Part shown: piece by piece, positions 8,726 through 18,245 of the stretch | How positions within the stretch are numbered: position 1 is the stretch's first letter | How the letters are laid out: each line of letters begins with the position of its first letter | From: an uncultured Alistipes sp. | Lineage (GTDB): Bacteria; Bacteroidota; Bacteroidia; Bacteroidales; UBA932 | Direction: 5' to 3' | Length of the DNA: 64,000 nt | NCBI GenBank assembly: GCA_900550465.1 | Contig: URSC01000012.1 | Location: 32,616 to 96,615, forward strand | The notes under the pieces: generated by a model | The model's database searches: none | The model's input: the letters and a program-made list of their open reading frames with translations, nothing else | Told to the model about the DNA's origin: nothing | Position numbers and translations under genes: made by a program

Positions 8726-10258
8726 ATGAGAAATATTATAAAAACAGCATCAATACTTATCCTTGCAGCCGGTCTCTACAGCTGCAATATGGATCTTCAT
8801 GAGCCCGGAGCCATCGATATGGAGAACGCTCTGACCACCATAGGTGACGCTGACAAGCTGAGAGCAGGACGCTATATCGACTTCCGCAGCAGGGTCGGCG
8901 GAGACTGGGTGCAGAACTCCGAGGTACAGAGCGACCTATTCCAGCCGACCATCGGTTACGGCAACAACTGGGGTTCCTTCTTCCGTTGGGAATTCACGGC
9001 CAATGAGGGAGCAGTCAGCAATGTATGGCAATATGATTATTCTGCTATAGCCAATGTAAATTTCTTCATCGACAGGATTCAGGGCATTCTGGACAATCCT
9101 ACTGAGGATTTCACTGACTCTGACCTTGTTGCCCTTGAGCAGTATCTCGGAGAGTGCTATTTCTTCAGGGCATACTACCACTATGACCTGGCGATGAGGT
9201 TCTGCGTCCTGTACGATCCGTCAACTGCCGCCAGTGAGATGGGTATCCCCTATGTCAAGGTGTATGCTCCTACATCTGACCGCTCCCAGTATCCGTCCAG
9301 GGGCAGCCTGCAGGACACCTACGCTGAGATCAACAAGGACCTGGACCTGGCGGAGGAGATGATAACCGCTCAGGGCTCCGGTCAGAGCTCGGAGTACCTT
9401 AATGCCGATATCGTGGATGCCTTCAGGGCCAGGGTATACCTAAACATGCAGGACTACGGCAAGGTGATCGAATATGCGGCCCCCCTGAAGTCCAGGTACG
9501 CGCTGGTCAGCAACGCTGCCGATTTCAACGCCATGTGGGTGAATGACTCCGGTGCCGAGTGCCTGATGATGATGGATGCCAGCAACCAGAGCAACAACCA
9601 GGCGGCATCCATGGATATCAACTATATGAGCTATATCACCAACAGCAAGGCATACGAGCCCTACTTCCTGCCCACCCAGGGTATCGTGGATATCTTCCTG
9701 CAGTATCCGGGAGACCTCAGGACCTCGCAGTTCCTCCGGCTTACAGAGGTGACAAGTTCCGGTGAGTCGGCCCAGGCCTATATGTTCACCAAGTTCCCCG
9801 GCAACCCCGAACTTTTCCCGGACGGCATGACTTCGCCCTCCTCCAACTATCTGCACAAGAACAAACCGTTCCGCACGGCCGAGGTCTACCTCAATCTGGC
9901 AGAGGCCTATGCCATGAACGGCAATACGGCAGAGGCCAGCAGCGTCCTCAATGAACTCCGGGCCTCGCGTATATCCGGATATGCAGCGGACTATGCTCAG
10001 TCTAACGTGATGGGTGAAATCAAGAAGGAGCGTGTACGCGAGCTTATCGGCGAGGGCTTCCGCCTGTACGACCTGAAGAGATGGGGCGACCCCGTCCAAA
10101 GAGCCGCAGTGCAGGCTGATGCCGCTGCCCTTATGTACGAGCACAGCACTGTAACCGCAACCTTCATGCCCGGCGACCCCCGCTTTGTATGGCCCATTCC
10201 TCAGGCCGAGCTGGATGCCAACCCCAGCATGGACGGAGAACAGAATCCTGGTTATTAA
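8726..10258 (+). CDS. SusD/RagB family lipoprotein, cassette 1
   Basis: The surface-binding partner of the SusC at 5760, starting 11 bases after its stop. The chosen ATG at 8726 gives MRNIIKTASILILAAGLYSC, a lipoprotein signal with Cys at residue 20; a TTG at 8717 would add three residues. The protein has SusD hallmarks: an N-terminal helical region with YxDxRxxxGGDW, the segment YFFRAYYHYDLAMRFC, and a C-terminal SusD/RagB domain with TAEVYLNLAEAYAMNG, the motif RxxELIGEGFRLYDLKRWG and a final stretch WPIPQAELDANP ending in the usual NPGY. It is transcribed only if the upstream SusC is activated, since no promoter is seen. The ligand is unknown. Confidence 0.93.
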   Translation: MRNIIKTASILILAAGLYSCNMDLHEPGAIDMENALTTIGDADKLRAGRYIDFRSRVGGDWVQNSEVQSDLFQPTIGYGNNWGSFFRWEFTANEGAVSNVWQYDYSAIANVNFFIDRIQGILDNPTEDFTDSDLVALEQYLGECYFFRAYYHYDLAMRFCVLYDPSTAASEMGIPYVKVYAPTSDRSQYPSRGSLQDTYAEINKDLDLAEEMITAQGSGQSSEYLNADIVDAFRARVYLNMQDYGKVIEYAAPLKSRYALVSNAADFNAMWVNDSGAECLMMMDASNQSNNQAASMDINYMSYITNSKAYEPYFLPTQGIVDIFLQYPGDLRTSQFLRLTEVTSSGESAQAYMFTKFPGNPELFPDGMTSPSSNYLHKNKPFRTAEVYLNLAEAYAMNGNTAEASSVLNELRASRISGYAADYAQSNVMGEIKKERVRELIGEGFRLYDLKRWGDPVQRAAVQADAAALMYEHSTVTATFMPGDPRFVWPIPQAELDANPSMDGEQNPGY

Positions 10259-10277
10259 TATTTAATTTACTAGACAG

Positions 10278-11120
10278 ATGAAAAAATATCAGATACTTTT
10301 CGCAGCGGCAGCCCTCGCCGGGCTGCTGGCCTCCTGCTCGGAGAAGGATTTTTCTCCCGCTACCGGAAATACTGCGGTAGAATTCGTCCAGATCGGCGAG
10401 CAGTCGCTTACCGGTGAGTACTGCTACATCCCGGTACAGCAGGTAGCAGAATCCAGCACCTCTACTGTCGTTTCGCTTGAAGTTATTGACTGTAAGGCGA
10501 CACATCTGAGTGGAGATATCATCACCCTGGAAGCTGATACAGACTATATCGTCACCAGCTATGAAATCTATGCCAATCCGCAGAGTGCCAATGAGAACAG
10601 CGCATTCGAAATCAGGTTTCCGGGCTATACGGATTATCAGGACATCACCCTGCAGGTAAAACTTACAGGCGAGCACCTGGGAACAATTGTCGAGGAGACT
10701 GTAGTCTTCAAGGGTCCCGAAAGGTACGAGATGTCCGGCTTATGGTCTCTTGATACATGGGGACAGGTCCTTATCGAGGAAGACGAGAATGACTACAACC
10801 TGTTCTATGTAACAATCGTAAACCAATTCTATGCATCGGATTTGAAGGATTACGGTAGTTCTGAAAGGGCTCAGACTCTGACTTTCCCTGCAAGCCGCAA
10901 CATCAACGTACTTGAAATCGACCCCAACGTGGTTCTCAATGACGGAATTGATGACATAATGTGGTGTCTTTCAACCGGCCCCGGCAAACTTTCTCCAGGT
11001 TCCCCCGTTCAGTTTACATTCACTGACGACAATACCTTCAGTGCGACAGGCTTCTTCTTCGGTACGACCGGATACAGCGGCTGGGTCGGCGGTACCGGAG
11101 CTGGTGCTAGAATAGAGTAA
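10278..11120 (+). CDS. Cassette 1 accessory surface lipoprotein
   Basis: A 280-residue lipoprotein (lipobox LLASC, Cys 20) that follows SusD by 19 bases and is the last gene before a strong terminator. After the signal it has a beta-rich region (about residues 28-145) with alternating hydrophobic residues reminiscent of Calx-beta or other immunoglobulin-like folds, then a C-terminal domain containing the motif MSGLWSLDTWG. The same gene order, lipoprotein after SusD, occurs in the other two cassettes (18246, 27019) with low sequence similarity. This position fits an auxiliary surface ligand-binding or SusCD-capping subunit, but no activity can be assigned. Confidence 0.75.
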   Translation: MKKYQILFAAAALAGLLASCSEKDFSPATGNTAVEFVQIGEQSLTGEYCYIPVQQVAESSTSTVVSLEVIDCKATHLSGDIITLEADTDYIVTSYEIYANPQSANENSAFEIRFPGYTDYQDITLQVKLTGEHLGTIVEETVVFKGPERYEMSGLWSLDTWGQVLIEEDENDYNLFYVTIVNQFYASDLKDYGSSERAQTLTFPASRNINVLEIDPNVVLNDGIDDIMWCLSTGPGKLSPGSPVQFTFTDDNTFSATGFFFGTTGYSGWVGGTGAGARIE

Positions 11121-11147
11121 ACTTTATTTTTAATTCTTAATACCCTA

Positions 11148-11177
11148 GGGCCGTGCAATCCATTGGACGGCCCTTTT
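11148..11177 (+). terminator. Intrinsic terminator of cassette 1
   Basis: Stem GGGCCGT/ACGGCCC with an inner CAAT/ATTG extension, followed by TTTT. It lies 27 bases after the lipoprotein stop and closes the cassette 1 transcription unit. Confidence 0.85.
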
Positions 11178-11192
11178 AATTTTCATTGTACC

Positions 11193-11906
11193 ATGAACAG
11201 ATTGAATATTTTCCTGACCTTACTGTTGCTGTCCGTCTCCTGCTGCCTGAGTGCCCAGTCTGTCAGCGGCACCGTCACCGTTCAGGCCCGTCAGGACCTG
11301 CTGAGCGTGCTGCCTCCTGATGTAGCGTATTTTATGCCTGACTTCGAAGAGGCTTCCATCTATTTCACGGATGGGACGGTCTCCTCCGGGAAGGTCAATA
11401 TCTGCCTGGTGGACAACTCCATCCGCTTTATTGCCCCCTCGGGGGACACTCTCCTGATGTCGCAGGGGGACAGGGTCCTGCGCATCCTTGCCGCCGATAC
11501 ACTGATACTCAGGGCGGAGGGCTGCTTCGCCAGGCAGATTGCGGTATTCGGGCCTTATTCCCTTTCCGAGCGCAGGCAGCTGGAACTGGATACGCAGAAA
11601 CAGGAACAGATGGGCGGATACGGCACATTGCCTCCCACCTCCACCGCATTGTCCGCCAGCATGATGAGCCTTGATCCTTCCAGGAAATTCGAGACTGCCG
11701 CCGATATATCCTACCGCCTCAAGAAAGACTTTGTACTTACGGACGGGACCGACGTGTTCAAGGCCAGGGCCGCAGCGTTCTACCGCATCTTTCCTGACAT
11801 GAAGCAGGATATCAGAAAATTTATCCGCGAGCACTCCATAGACATGTCGTCGCGGGAAGACCTGCTTGGACTTTTTCTTTTCTGTGCACGGGAAACGGAA
11901 GGATGA
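11193..11906 (+). CDS. Secreted protein of unknown function, paralogue of 27973-28668
   Basis: A 237-residue protein starting at the ATG at 11193, immediately after the terminator; the longer frame from 11163 would start inside the terminator. The N-terminus MNRLNIFLTLLLLSVSCCLSAQ is a signal peptide; the SCC could also be read as a lipobox, but the AQ cleavage is more likely. The mature part has a short beta-rich half with MPDFEEASIYFTDG and a C-terminal half with FVLTDG and DMKQDIRKFIREHSID. Both halves align with the secreted protein after cassette 3 (PDFQDGTVYMSGG; DRKEDFSSFVKENRIK), so the two are paralogues. I do not recognise the family. No promoter matching TAnnTTTG is visible, so expression may depend on terminator read-through. 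Confidence 0.7.
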   Translation: MNRLNIFLTLLLLSVSCCLSAQSVSGTVTVQARQDLLSVLPPDVAYFMPDFEEASIYFTDGTVSSGKVNICLVDNSIRFIAPSGDTLLMSQGDRVLRILAADTLILRAEGCFARQIAVFGPYSLSERRQLELDTQKQEQMGGYGTLPPTSTALSASMMSLDPSRKFETAADISYRLKKDFVLTDGTDVFKARAAAFYRIFPDMKQDIRKFIREHSIDMSSREDLLGLFLFCARETEG

Positions 11907-11907
11907 C

Positions 11908-13449
11908 TCACTGCACCTCCCAGCCCTCAATACGGCGTGAAGCCGTAGAGAAAGTGACTCCGATCCGGATGACCTTTCTTCCGTCTGCCTGGAACGGCAG
12001 GCAATAGGCCTTGGTGTCTATCTGGTCCAGGGCGTCCGACGGATCCTTGTCCCGCTTGATCTCGATGACATAGACATACCTGGAGGTCTGGAGGAGTATA
12101 TCTATCCTGCCGTTGCTGGTATGCCGCTCCACCTCGACGTAGTTGCCGAGAAGCTTGAGCAGGATATACATGGTGTTCTGGAAATACAGTTCCGCTTTTC
12201 CCTGTACCTGATAGTCGTTGTCGGCGAAAAATGCGCTCAGGCGGTTCATGAACATATCTGCGTCACCGCGCTCGATGTCCTCCGCAAATTTCTGGATGTG
12301 GAAAGCCGAGTCCTCGTTCTGCCTGGGCGTGTACACCTGGCTGAGGCTCTCGGTGAAGGCATTCTCCACTTCGCGGTTGGGATAGTCCAGCGTGTACGTG
12401 CCGTAACGGCTGTCATAGCTCCGGATGGTCAGGTATCCGCTCTGGTAGAGCATGGCTACGGGAGATATTCCGTCCGCGCTCACTCCGGTCAGGACTCCGG
12501 AGGGGAGCCTGTCTGTCGTGAGGCCCTGCAGGCTGATATTGTCCGCCCTGAGGGCCTGGATAAGAAATGCCGGTGTGCCCGTTTCCGCCCAGTAGTACCC
12601 CATCTTTTTCTTGCTCAGGGACGTAATAAGACTGAAGGGATTGTACACGCCGGGGGTGTCCTCGCAGAAGTGGTAGCCGTCATACATTGTCCTGAGCTGG
12701 CTGCGGCACTCTCCGGCAGTCATTCCAAGAGCATCCGCCATACCGGATACTCCTTCTCCGAAATATCTGTCGAGCTCGGCTTCCGTGATACCGCAAATAT
12801 CCCAGCTTGAGGCGTCCATCGAGATGTCATTCAGATTGTTGAGCCCGCTGAATACACTCATTTTCCCTATCTTGGTCACTCCGGTGAGAAAGCCGAAACG
12901 GATCTTCCCGTCCAGCGTCTTCAGGACGCTGTAGAAGCCCTGGAGTCTGTCGCGCAGCACTGACTGAAGGGCGGTATTGCCTATGTTGTCCACTATAGGC
13001 TTGTCATACTCGTCTATCAGCACCACCACCTGCCGGCCTGTAGCGGCGTAGGCTGCTTCTATCACTGACTGGAAGCGGATGCTCTCGGTCCTGTACCTGC
13101 TGCTGACATGATATCTGTTTTCCCATCTGTCCAGGACTGAGGACAGCTTCTCGTCGAATATCTGCTCCGACCGGTAGGACGTGCCGCTCAGGTCCAGATG
13201 AAGGACGGGATACTCGGTCCATTCCTTCTCATGCTCCGCTATGTCCAGACCTTCGAACAGTTCCTTCCGGCCTTCGAAATATGCTTCCATCGTGGACATG
13301 AGCAGGCTTTTGCCGAAACGCCTGGGGCGGCTCAGAAAGTAGTATTTGCCCGTCGAGACAAGATGCCGGATGTGGGCGGTCTTGTCCACATATACGTAGC
13401 CTGAGGTGCGTAAGTCACAGAAATTCTGAATACCTATCGGATAAAGCAT
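11908..13449 (-). CDS. AAA-ATPase_like / PD-(D/E)XK nuclease domain protein
   Basis: A 513-residue protein of the large Bacteroidota family that joins an AAA-ATPase_like domain to a C-terminal PD-(D/E)XK nuclease-like domain. Walker A is RPRRFGKS near residues 41-48, Walker B is VVLIDEYDKP, and the C-terminus has GRIDILLQT followed by IEIKRDK, matching the D...ExK nuclease signature. The biological role of the family is not established; mobile or defence-related functions have been proposed because it occurs in many divergent copies per genome. It converges with the gene at 11193 (1-base gap) and is divergent from silent SusC 2. It is a more distant paralogue of the pair at 19315 and 20938. 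A good -7 promoter element lies 26 bases upstream. Confidence 0.88.
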   Translation of the reverse strand: MLYPIGIQNFCDLRTSGYVYVDKTAHIRHLVSTGKYYFLSRPRRFGKSLLMSTMEAYFEGRKELFEGLDIAEHEKEWTEYPVLHLDLSGTSYRSEQIFDEKLSSVLDRWENRYHVSSRYRTESIRFQSVIEAAYAATGRQVVVLIDEYDKPIVDNIGNTALQSVLRDRLQGFYSVLKTLDGKIRFGFLTGVTKIGKMSVFSGLNNLNDISMDASSWDICGITEAELDRYFGEGVSGMADALGMTAGECRSQLRTMYDGYHFCEDTPGVYNPFSLITSLSKKKMGYYWAETGTPAFLIQALRADNISLQGLTTDRLPSGVLTGVSADGISPVAMLYQSGYLTIRSYDSRYGTYTLDYPNREVENAFTESLSQVYTPRQNEDSAFHIQKFAEDIERGDADMFMNRLSAFFADNDYQVQGKAELYFQNTMYILLKLLGNYVEVERHTSNGRIDILLQTSRYVYVIEIKRDKDPSDALDQIDTKAYCLPFQADGRKVIRIGVTFSTASRRIEGWEVQ

Positions 13450-13474
13450 GGCTGGATGAATGTAGTTTGTCCTA

Positions 13475-13482
13475 CAAAGATA
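13475..13482 (-). promoter_or_regulatory. Promoter -7 element for the ATPase at 11908-13449
   Basis: The minus strand reads TATCTTTG, a perfect match to the Bacteroidota -7 consensus TAnnTTTG, 26 bases upstream of the ATG. No clear TTTG -33 element was found. It points away from silent SusC 2, so it cannot drive that gene. Confidence 0.65.
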
Positions 13483-13518
13483 CTAATTTTCGGAACTATT
13501 TATATTTAGCGCTGAAAA

Positions 13519-13533
13519 GTTACTCGTGGTAAC
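13519..13533 (+). repeat. Putative recombination site 2
   Basis: GTTACTCGTGGTAAC, identical to site 0 but in the opposite orientation. From 13516 to 13587 the DNA is identical over 72 bases to 22559-22630 (site 3); upstream of the AAA before the core the two are unrelated. This sharp left boundary of similarity is what places the crossover at the core. Confidence 0.75.
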
Positions 13534-16500
13534 TTCCGCGGCCTTCGCGCAGGATATCACTGTAACCGGCACTGTCTCTGATGCTTCAACAGGTGAGGGA
13601 ATAGTCGGAGCCTCCGTCGTGCTCAAGGGCAGCACCACCCAGTGGGCGATGACCGACGACATGGGCGCCTACTCCCTGACCGTGCCTGCAAACGGAGTCC
13701 TGGAAGTGACTTTCCTGGGCTACAGCACTCTGGAAGTACCTGTCAACGGCAGGACATCGATCGACATCGAGCTCGTACCCGAGGCGACCACACTTGACGA
13801 CGTAATCGTCGTGGCCTACGGTACTCAGAAGAAGGACGCCATCACCGGTTCAGCTTCAGCAATCAGCAGCGAGAAGATCGAGAAACGTGTCGTTCCCAAC
13901 CTCTCGCAGGCCCTCGAGGGCATGGCTGCGGGCGTGCAGGTATCCGGTACCGGACGTCCCGGTGACGATGCATCGATCCGTATCCGCGGATTCGGTTCCA
14001 TCAACGCCAGCCAGAACCCTCTGTACGTGGTGGACGGCGCTCCCTTCGACGGCAGCCTCAGTTCCATCAACCCCGCCGACATCGAGTCGATGACCGTGCT
14101 GAAGGATGCCTCCTCGGCTGCCCTGTACGGTGCGCGTGCAGCCAACGGCGTCGTGATGATCACCACCAAGCGTGCCAAGGGCGAGAAAATCAACGTATCC
14201 TACAGTTTCAACGCCGGCTGGCAGGACAGGGCCATCAAGCCCTACCAGATGGTGGACCAGAGGGATTTCGTAAACATGACCTACGAGGCCCTGCGCAACG
14301 GATACGTGTTCACCAACGGCTATGACTGGGAGACAGCATCGCAGATGGCCATGCAGGGACTCTCGGGAGCCCTCGGCGGCGAGCAGTACAACCCCTTCAA
14401 GAACTACACATGGGACCAGCTGATCGACCCTGCCACCGGAGCGGTAAGGGAAGACGCCATATCAGCCTACAATGAGGACTGGATGGAGGAGGTGACAAAC
14501 CACAATGCCTTCCGCCAGGAGCACAACCTCAGCATCAGCGGCGGCACTGAGAAGATCAAGGCCCTGCTCTCGCTCGGTTACCTCGACCAGGACGGTATCC
14601 TCAAGGAGTCCGGCTTCTACCGTTTCAGCGGCCGTGCCAACGTGGACTTCATTCCCGCAAAATGGCTGTCCGCAGGCCTGAACCTCTCGGCATCCATGAC
14701 CAACTCCGAGGGACCCACATACAGCGGATCGGAGAACTCCAACGTATGGTACTCGGCTCAGTTCATGGCCCCCATCTACCCTGTGTACCTCAAGAACCTT
14801 GACGGCACCAACGCCCTCGACGAGCTGGGCGACCGCCAGTTCGACTACGGCGTGAACCGTCCCACCCAGGCCAACTTCAACTCCGTGGCCACACTCTACG
14901 ACGACTACATGGGCACCAAGAACGAGAGCGCCGGCGTCAGGACCTACATCACACTGGGTTCCGACCGTGACGACATGGGCTGGGCAAAGGGCCTGAAGTT
15001 CACCGTGAACTTCAACGCCGACTACCGCAACTCCAACGGCACCACCTACTACAACATGTACCACGGCAACGCCGCATCCTCCGACGGACGTCTCACCAAG
15101 TCCAACTCCAGGATGCTCTCCTATACATTCAACCAGCTGCTCACCTACGACCGCACCTTCGGTGACCACACCATCGGTGTCCTCGCCGGTCATGAGTACT
15201 ACGACTACAGCTATTCGTACCTGACAGCACAGAGAACAGGTCTGATCGACGGTATCATCGAGCTGCGTCCCGCCACCACCGTCGTGGACGGAGACTCCTA
15301 CAGCGACTCCTACAAGATCGAGTCATGGCTCGGACGTCTGAACTACGACTACGCAGACCGCTACTTCCTGTCGGCTTCCATCCGTACCGACGGATCCTCC
15401 AGGTTCCATCCCGACCACCGCTGGGGTCTCTTCTGGTCAGTGGGCGCCAACTGGAACATCACCAACGAGAAGTGGATGCGCAACGTAGACTGGATCGACC
15501 ATCTCGCTCTCCGCGCCAGCTACGGTGTACAGGGTAACGACAACCTCGGTACCTACTACGCATGGCAGAGCTTCTACAACCTGACATGGGCCAACGCCAA
15601 CATGAGCGGTGCCACTGTATCCTCCCTCGAGAACCCCAACGTTACCTGGGAGAAGAACCAGAACCTCAACGTTGGTCTCGACTTCCGCCTCTTCAACAAC
15701 ATCCTCGACTTCAGCATCGAGTACTACCGCCGCTATACCAGCGACATGCTCCTGAGCTTCCCCATGGCCTTGTCCACTGGATTCTCCGGATATAACGCCA
15801 ACGTCGGAAACATGGTCAACGACGGCGTCGAGATGGCTCTCGGCGTGCAGATCTTCAACAAGAAGAACTTCACATGGCGCGTGAACGCCATGGGATCCAC
15901 CACCCGCAACGAGGTGCTGAAACTCACCGATACCGACCAGATCATCTCCGGTGTACAGGTAATCGAGGTGGGCAAGCCCCTCTACACATTCTACATGGCC
16001 AAGTCCGCAGGTGTTGACCCCGCGACAGGATCCCAGATGTACTGGGTATATGACCTGGCCGAGGGACAGGAAGAGGTGATGTGGGACGGCGACACCCCCG
16101 TCGACCAGAACGGCAACCCTCTCAACGTATACCGCACATCGGACTACACCAAGGCCAACAACAGCAAGTGGTACATGGGCAGCCGCCAGCCCAAGCTCTA
16201 CGGAAGCATCGGTACTGAGATGACCATCTTCGAGTTCGTAGACCTGAGCATCATGACCACATACTCCATCGGAGGATACATCTACGAGAGCCTCTACAGC
16301 GGTGCCATGCAGCCCATGTACACCGGTAACACATGGCACGTGAACGCCCTCCGCAGATGGCAGAAGCCCGGCGACATCACCGACATCCCCCGCGCCGAGA
16401 TCAACGGCTCGTACGCTGCCAACGACAGCAAGCTCGTGGACGCCTCCTACTTCGCCATCAAGAACATCACCCTCGGATTCTCACTGCCCTACAAGTACGC

Positions 16501-16666
16501 GCAGAAGATCAAGGCACAGCAGATACGTATCTACATGGCACTTGACAACATCGCGCTCTTCAGCCACCTCGACGGCATGGATCCCCAGTACAACTTCACC
16601 GGAGGCACCGGTTACTACTACACTCCCAACAAGACCTACTCCATCGGTCTCAACATTAACTTCTAA
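13526..16666 (+). CDS. SusC/RagA TonB-dependent transporter, silent cassette 2 (no ATG or complete signal peptide)
   Basis: A 1046-residue SusC with all usual domains: regulatory-like domain, TonB-interacting DDVIVVAYGT, plug with RGFGSINA and VLKDASSAALYGARAANGV, and a barrel ending LNINF. Only the 5' end is missing: the open frame begins after a TAA at 13484, contains no ATG, and the first start-like codon is GTG at 13526 within LLVVTSAAFAQ. It is the copy most similar to the complete minus-strand SusC, including 133 identical bases at 13578-13710. Its barrel also resembles that of the complete copy and its SusD partner is of the same subfamily, so cassettes 0 and 2 probably bind related ligands. 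Functional expression would need the leader from the invertible segment. Confidence 0.9.
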   Translation: MVTSAAFAQDITVTGTVSDASTGEGIVGASVVLKGSTTQWAMTDDMGAYSLTVPANGVLEVTFLGYSTLEVPVNGRTSIDIELVPEATTLDDVIVVAYGTQKKDAITGSASAISSEKIEKRVVPNLSQALEGMAAGVQVSGTGRPGDDASIRIRGFGSINASQNPLYVVDGAPFDGSLSSINPADIESMTVLKDASSAALYGARAANGVVMITTKRAKGEKINVSYSFNAGWQDRAIKPYQMVDQRDFVNMTYEALRNGYVFTNGYDWETASQMAMQGLSGALGGEQYNPFKNYTWDQLIDPATGAVREDAISAYNEDWMEEVTNHNAFRQEHNLSISGGTEKIKALLSLGYLDQDGILKESGFYRFSGRANVDFIPAKWLSAGLNLSASMTNSEGPTYSGSENSNVWYSAQFMAPIYPVYLKNLDGTNALDELGDRQFDYGVNRPTQANFNSVATLYDDYMGTKNESAGVRTYITLGSDRDDMGWAKGLKFTVNFNADYRNSNGTTYYNMYHGNAASSDGRLTKSNSRMLSYTFNQLLTYDRTFGDHTIGVLAGHEYYDYSYSYLTAQRTGLIDGIIELRPATTVVDGDSYSDSYKIESWLGRLNYDYADRYFLSASIRTDGSSRFHPDHRWGLFWSVGANWNITNEKWMRNVDWIDHLALRASYGVQGNDNLGTYYAWQSFYNLTWANANMSGATVSSLENPNVTWEKNQNLNVGLDFRLFNNILDFSIEYYRRYTSDMLLSFPMALSTGFSGYNANVGNMVNDGVEMALGVQIFNKKNFTWRVNAMGSTTRNEVLKLTDTDQIISGVQVIEVGKPLYTFYMAKSAGVDPATGSQMYWVYDLAEGQEEVMWDGDTPVDQNGNPLNVYRTSDYTKANNSKWYMGSRQPKLYGSIGTEMTIFEFVDLSIMTTYSIGGYIYESLYSGAMQPMYTGNTWHVNALRRWQKPGDITDIPRAEINGSYAANDSKLVDASYFAIKNITLGFSLPYKYAQKIKAQQIRIYMALDNIALFSHLDGMDPQYNFTGGTGYYYTPNKTYSIGLNINF

Positions 16667-16684
16667 CATAGGAAAAGCATAACG

Positions 16685-18217
16685 ATGAAAAAGATAATCT
16701 ACACAGCTTTAGCCGCCCTCGTGGCCGTGGGCCTCAGCTCCTGCTCCGAGGAGGCGCTCAATACCTCGCCCACCGACGCGGTGTCAGGTGACGGTATGTT
16801 CGAAAACGCTACTGCCGCCCTGGTTCCTCTGAACGGTATCTACAGGTCGATGTACACCGCAGGCTGGTCCACGGGAGGAAACACCCACCAGTGCTTCGGC
16901 ATCTCGGCCTACACCATGGCCGCCGACGTCATGGGAGACGACTTCATCCAGGACGCACAGGGCTCAGGATGGTTCTGGTACGACGCGCTGTATCTCATGA
17001 AGGCCAACTACGCCAGCAGCTCCTGGCGTCCCTACGACCTCTGGAACGCATACTACACCTGGATTTCCAACGCCAACTACATCATCGCAGCCAAGGAGAC
17101 CATGGAAGGTGCGCCCAGCGACATCAACTATGTGATAGGACAGGCATACGCCATCCGCGCATACTCCTACTTCATGCTCGCACAGTGGTTCGCCCGCACG
17201 TACATCGGACACGAGGATGATCCCGGCGTGCCCGTATACACCGAACCCACCATCGCCGGAACCGAAGGCAAGGGAAGGGGTACGCTCCGCGAGACCTACG
17301 CACAGATCAACGCCGACATAGACACTGCCATCAACAGGCTCGGCAACTCATATGCCCAGACTCACCAGTCCCACATCGACGTGTACGTGGCCAACGGTAT
17401 CAAGGCCCGAATCTGCATGGTGCAGGAGAGATGGGAGGATGCCATCACTGCCGCCAAGATTGCGCAGCAGGGCGGCACACCCACCAAATCTGTCACCGGA
17501 GGAATGAATGACGTGGGACAGAGCGACGTGCTCTGGGGTGCTGAGATCATCCCCGACCAGTCGGGTATCTACGCATCCTTCTTCATGCACATGGTATGCG
17601 ACGGAACTGACGGATACGGCAACACCGCCCGCAAGCTCATCAGCGCCCAGCTCTACAACAAGATGGGAGCAAAGGACGTACGCCGCGACTGGTGGGACGC
17701 TGACGCCGAGTTCAGCACCGAGACCAGATACCAGCAGGTAAAGTTCCAGTGGTCCAACAAGGCCACCTATGAGGGCGACTACATCTGGATGAGGACTCCC
17801 GAGTTCATACTCACAGAGGCCGAGGCCCTCTGCCAGCTCGGACGCGACGCAGAGGCCCAGGATGTTCTCAACAACTTCATGAAGAGCTACCGCGACGAGA
17901 ACTACAACTGCACCAAGACCGGTAAGTCCATACAGAAGGTGCTCGGACGCGACGCAGAGACAGGCTCCCTCCTCGAGGAGATCCTCGTACAGCGCCGTAT
18001 CGAGCTCTGGGGTGAGTTCGGACGTATCTTCGACATCCGCAGGCTGAAACAGGGCTTCAGGAGAAGCGAGGCCATGGGATGGACTACGGAAGCCCTGGTT
18101 GCCGGATTCAAGACCGATGATCCCGAGTCCTGGTGCTGGGTTATGAACATCCCTCAGGCCGAGTTCGACGCCAACAGGGCGCTCAATCCCGCAGAGGACC
18201 AGAATCCCACGGACTAA
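16685..18217 (+). CDS. SusD/RagB family lipoprotein, cassette 2
   Basis: A 510-residue SusD that starts 18 bases after the SusC 2 stop. MKKIIYTALAALVAVGLSSC is a lipoprotein signal with Cys at residue 20. It shares the layout and many motifs of the window-edge SusD (GWFWYDALY, RPYDLWNAYYTWISNANYI, AYSYFMLAQWFARTY, YVANGIKARI), placing both in the same SusD subfamily. The C-terminal part has ILTEAEALCQLGRDAEAQ and the motif RRIELWGEFGRIFDIRRLKQG and ends NPTD. It is co-transcribed with SusC 2 and the lipoprotein at 18246. The ligand is unknown. Confidence 0.94.
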   Translation: MKKIIYTALAALVAVGLSSCSEEALNTSPTDAVSGDGMFENATAALVPLNGIYRSMYTAGWSTGGNTHQCFGISAYTMAADVMGDDFIQDAQGSGWFWYDALYLMKANYASSSWRPYDLWNAYYTWISNANYIIAAKETMEGAPSDINYVIGQAYAIRAYSYFMLAQWFARTYIGHEDDPGVPVYTEPTIAGTEGKGRGTLRETYAQINADIDTAINRLGNSYAQTHQSHIDVYVANGIKARICMVQERWEDAITAAKIAQQGGTPTKSVTGGMNDVGQSDVLWGAEIIPDQSGIYASFFMHMVCDGTDGYGNTARKLISAQLYNKMGAKDVRRDWWDADAEFSTETRYQQVKFQWSNKATYEGDYIWMRTPEFILTEAEALCQLGRDAEAQDVLNNFMKSYRDENYNCTKTGKSIQKVLGRDAETGSLLEEILVQRRIELWGEFGRIFDIRRLKQGFRRSEAMGWTTEALVAGFKTDDPESWCWVMNIPQAEFDANRALNPAEDQNPTD

Positions 18218-18245
18218 GGAGTATAACCATTAAATTCCAACAAAG

